This document shows, piece after piece, positions 12,342-14,663 of a stretch of 14,663 nucleotides of DNA (position 1 is its first letter; each line of letters begins with the position of its first letter). The DNA is from Clostridiales bacterium (GTDB lineage Bacteria; Bacillota; Clostridia; Peptostreptococcales; Anaerovoracaceae), in the NCBI GenBank assembly GCA_009778415.1, contig WRJV01000309.1, forward strand, positions 1 through 14,663, read 5' to 3'. A program made the translations under genes and the position numbers. The notes under the pieces are model-generated. The model had not been told where the DNA came from. It did no database searches and saw only the letters and a program-made list of their open reading frames with translations.

Positions 12342-14663
12342 ATGAATATCTTTGAAAAATCAAGGCACGGGACGCCGGTTGTAAGGCCGGACGACCTCGC
12401 TGTGCTGCGCATTGAGACGGTAAACATGGAAGTTGTGCCACGATTCAGCGCAGGTTACGGGGGGACTTTCTTGGTTCGTGCGCCGAGGCTGCGCGTAAGG
12501 ATAAAAACCAAACCGGCATACCTGATTTTGCACTTTCCGCCGCAATCTTTTGCCGAGGAAGCCTTCCATGAGGCTGCTTCGGAGAATCTGCCCGACCCCT
12601 CTCCGCTTTCGCTCGCTGAGGCACCAAGGCCCCCTCGCGTTCGCATAGCAAACGAGTCGCGGCTCGTGTTCATTGCCCCACAAAACTGTGACATCGAGTA
12701 CACACTCAGCTCAATTCTCGCGGCTTGCAAGGAGTGGCCTTTGAAGGTCGCAAAAGAAATCAAAAACTATTCAGTGGCAGGTCATATAGGCATTGCTTCA
12801 AGCGTTAACTCCGCAATAGCCGCATCGCTTGAAATCAGGCCTCCTTTGTTGGCAAAACCGGTAATCCCCAAATCGATACTGGAGTGGGAGGCTCCGCCTG
12901 TCAAGTATAGCGCAGCACTAGCCGTTTCAGTCGTAAAAACGCTGCTTATCGGTGCGAAAGGCGACTTAGCGACTCTTCGGGCGCGGCAGCAATTGGGCAG
13001 CACATTACAGCCAGCCTCATTAGGATTAGAATCATTGCAGATAGCACCGGATTTTTTGACTTCTTCGCATTACGCTAGGCTTGGAAACCCGGACGCCATG
13101 ACAACTTCGATCGAAATGCCATGGCGTCTTATTTTATCTCCGGATGGCTTTGCTCGCTGGCGCCATGCCAATGAACCGGTTTTCTCTTTTGGCACAAACC
13201 ATACCGAACTGTGGCATTCGCGGTTGGTAGCGCCACAAGGAGACGGGCAGGAAACAGAGCCGCCACACCCCGATGAAAACCGTACTGTCCGGGCAGTTTG
13301 GGCATTGCAAGGCGAAGGAGGGGAAGCTGCTCCGGTAAAAATGCAGAACAACTGGCCTTCCGCTCTGCCGATTACAGAGGATAAACCGTTCACTGCGACG
13401 CTTGACAATAACGACCGCTACCAGATTGCACATCTTTCATCGAACTTCAAAAAAACCGGTTATGACCCTGAGCCGATAAACACCAATATGATGATGCTCT
13501 CTGCAATGGGCGGCTGGCTTGATTCTCGCGGCGCCTGGGAGCCTCCAGACGGGTTCAGCGTTGAGGAATGGACAAATCGAGCGACGATGGGACGAGACCA
13601 TTTTGTGCGCGTCGTCAAACGCGGTTACTTATTTCCGTTCGGCCATCGGGTGTCGCTTGTCAAAATTACCGAACGCAAATTTCATCACAATAATGACAAT
13701 GACGGCAATCCTGCTTATTTGCGCCAACGCTATTTCATAGTCATACGCGAGAAAGAACGCACATATGAGAGCGACGAATTCAAAGCTGCCACAAACAACT
13801 CAGCCGATGCAGCCAAAAGGTTCAGTCTTTCCAAAAAGTTTCCGTTCTCGCGTGTCAGAATATTGACAGAGACGACGCCGGATCTCGACGCCCCCGGTTT
13901 GCCTCCATCACAAGTGAAAATATCTATCGGAGCGGGATCGGAATACCCAGGTTATGAGCAAGGAAAGTTTTATGGATCCTCGATGTTCTGGCCTCACGTC
14001 GGCCACAACCCATTCATGTTTCAATGCGCAGCGACCGATTTGGACGGACGGCGAGCACTTTTCAATATGCCGATGATCTTTGTCGAAGGTACATTGGCGC
14101 GTCCTTCTGCCGGCGATTCTCCGGACTATAATGCTGCCGAGTGTTTTGCCATGGATGCGATGAACGATTTCGACAGCAGGGTTAGCTGCAACACTGTTGG
14201 TTTTAATTGGCAGCGCATAGCTCTCGCCCCAGGCCTTGGTCCGGGCGACACCTCCTTGCCGGTTCACAAGATCAAATTCAGCGGATTAGTTCAAAAAGGA
14301 AACGCAACGCTGCGGACGCATTACAATGAGCTTAATCTTCCAATATGGGTTCCTCAGGTGGATGAGATAACAGCCCGTATCGAACCGATTGCGCAGTTGT
14401 CCGGTTCGCAGGAGCCGCACACGCTCGTTTACAATAGCAAGTATTTGCTTGGCGGCTTCGATTCAGACAACAAAGGGCAAGTGTTTGTTGATGTTAAGCC
14501 GAACTCGGGCCCTGATCTTGATTTTTCGTCACAGGGCGACAAATCGGGCGGTTTTTTGCATCCGAACCTCCAGCCGAAAGCTCTGTCAAGGATAGCAGGA
14601 CCCATAATGAGCGACGTCGACGCCTTTATGCAAGGCAATATGCCGGCAGGCGCGGGCTTCCCC
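12342..14663 (+). CDS. Very large uncharacterised protein, partial (774 codons, open at right edge)
   Basis: I read this frame codon by codon: it has no stop from ATG 12342 to the last base. An in-frame TAG at 12333 fixes the start close by, and AAGG lies 9 nt before the ATG. No signal peptide is seen at the N-terminus. I cannot assign a function. Distinct segments are LILHFPPQSFAEEAF (61-75), TTSIEMPWRLILSP (254-267), HTELWHSRL (287-295), NRTVRAVWA (313-321), MMLSAMGGWLDSRGAW (384-399), MGRDHFVRVVKRGYLFPFGH (416-435) then SLVKITERKF, YLRQRYFIVIRE (459-470) and MFWPHVGHNPF (548-558). The composition is rich in Pro, aromatic and strand-like stretches, suggesting a beta-rich soluble protein. 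These phrases remind me of very large hypothetical proteins in other phyla, but that is memory, not a search. By hand count about 11 of 45 arginines are AGA/AGG, against about 11 of 22 in ung plus xth, weakly suggesting a different origin. Confidence 0.85.
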   Translation, partial: MNIFEKSRHGTPVVRPDDLAVLRIETVNMEVVPRFSAGYGGTFLVRAPRLRVRIKTKPAYLILHFPPQSFAEEAFHEAASENLPDPSPLSLAEAPRPPRVRIANESRLVFIAPQNCDIEYTLSSILAACKEWPLKVAKEIKNYSVAGHIGIASSVNSAIAASLEIRPPLLAKPVIPKSILEWEAPPVKYSAALAVSVVKTLLIGAKGDLATLRARQQLGSTLQPASLGLESLQIAPDFLTSSHYARLGNPDAMTTSIEMPWRLILSPDGFARWRHANEPVFSFGTNHTELWHSRLVAPQGDGQETEPPHPDENRTVRAVWALQGEGGEAAPVKMQNNWPSALPITEDKPFTATLDNNDRYQIAHLSSNFKKTGYDPEPINTNMMMLSAMGGWLDSRGAWEPPDGFSVEEWTNRATMGRDHFVRVVKRGYLFPFGHRVSLVKITERKFHHNNDNDGNPAYLRQRYFIVIREKERTYESDEFKAATNNSADAAKRFSLSKKFPFSRVRILTETTPDLDAPGLPPSQVKISIGAGSEYPGYEQGKFYGSSMFWPHVGHNPFMFQCAATDLDGRRALFNMPMIFVEGTLARPSAGDSPDYNAAECFAMDAMNDFDSRVSCNTVGFNWQRIALAPGLGPGDTSLPVHKIKFSGLVQKGNATLRTHYNELNLPIWVPQVDEITARIEPIAQLSGSQEPHTLVYNSKYLLGGFDSDNKGQVFVDVKPNSGPDLDFSSQGDKSGGFLHPNLQPKALSRIAGPIMSDVDAFMQGNMPAGAGFP

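Noticed and set aside
12360..13433. Minus-strand frames of about 100 codons opposite the large unknown gene
   Set aside because: They are overlapped by one continuous plus-strand frame with a promoter and fixed start; the minus frames are short and without motifs.
1..14663. CRISPR arrays, insertion sequences, tRNA or rRNA genes
   Set aside because: I saw no regularly spaced direct repeats, no transposase motif with terminal repeats, and no tRNA cloverleaf or rRNA sequence.

Overview
The window looks like chromosome from an anaerobic, moderately GC-rich Bacillota, most likely a member of the Clostridia. The signs are strong purine-rich Shine-Dalgarno sites, clear TTGACA/TATAAT-type promoters, a secreted enzyme with a type I dockerin, the scaffold + GGGtGRT gene pair that I associate with Clostridia, and frequent AGG arginine codons. 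This is inference from gene content; no rRNA or phylogenetic marker is present.

Layout. Positions 1-2275 (minus strand) hold a GntR/FCD regulator, then a predicted lipoprotein with a ComEC-like metallo-beta-lactamase domain, whose last codons overlap a HAD-family hydrolase that runs off the left edge. Positions 2276-2767 carry no protein gene but are full of signals. There are three TGGC/T-N3-ACCA operator-like palindromes, a strong plus-strand promoter, a transcript of about 190 nt whose two ends pair perfectly (a 6S-like structured RNA candidate), and a large symmetric terminator. Positions 2768-5782 (minus) encode a 1004-residue secreted amidase ending in a cohesin-like region and a dockerin.

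From 5956 the plus strand carries two sets of genes. The first is the base-excision-repair pair ung-xth. The second is a tight cluster of six reading frames with its own promoter: an IscU/NifU-like scaffold, the GGGtGRT protein, a DUF1697 protein, an acetyltransferase (GNAT) with a damaged or missing N-terminus, an M50 membrane metalloprotease and a DUF1801 protein. Gaps inside this cluster are 13 nt or less, with two overlaps.

Positions 11551-12179 (minus) are a RelE/ParE-RelB/DinJ toxin-antitoxin operon with an operator-like repeat inside its promoter. A promoter pointing the other way drives a very large reading frame, open for all 774 codons from 12342 to the right edge. I cannot assign it a function. 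It and the structured RNA locus are the least explained parts of the window.
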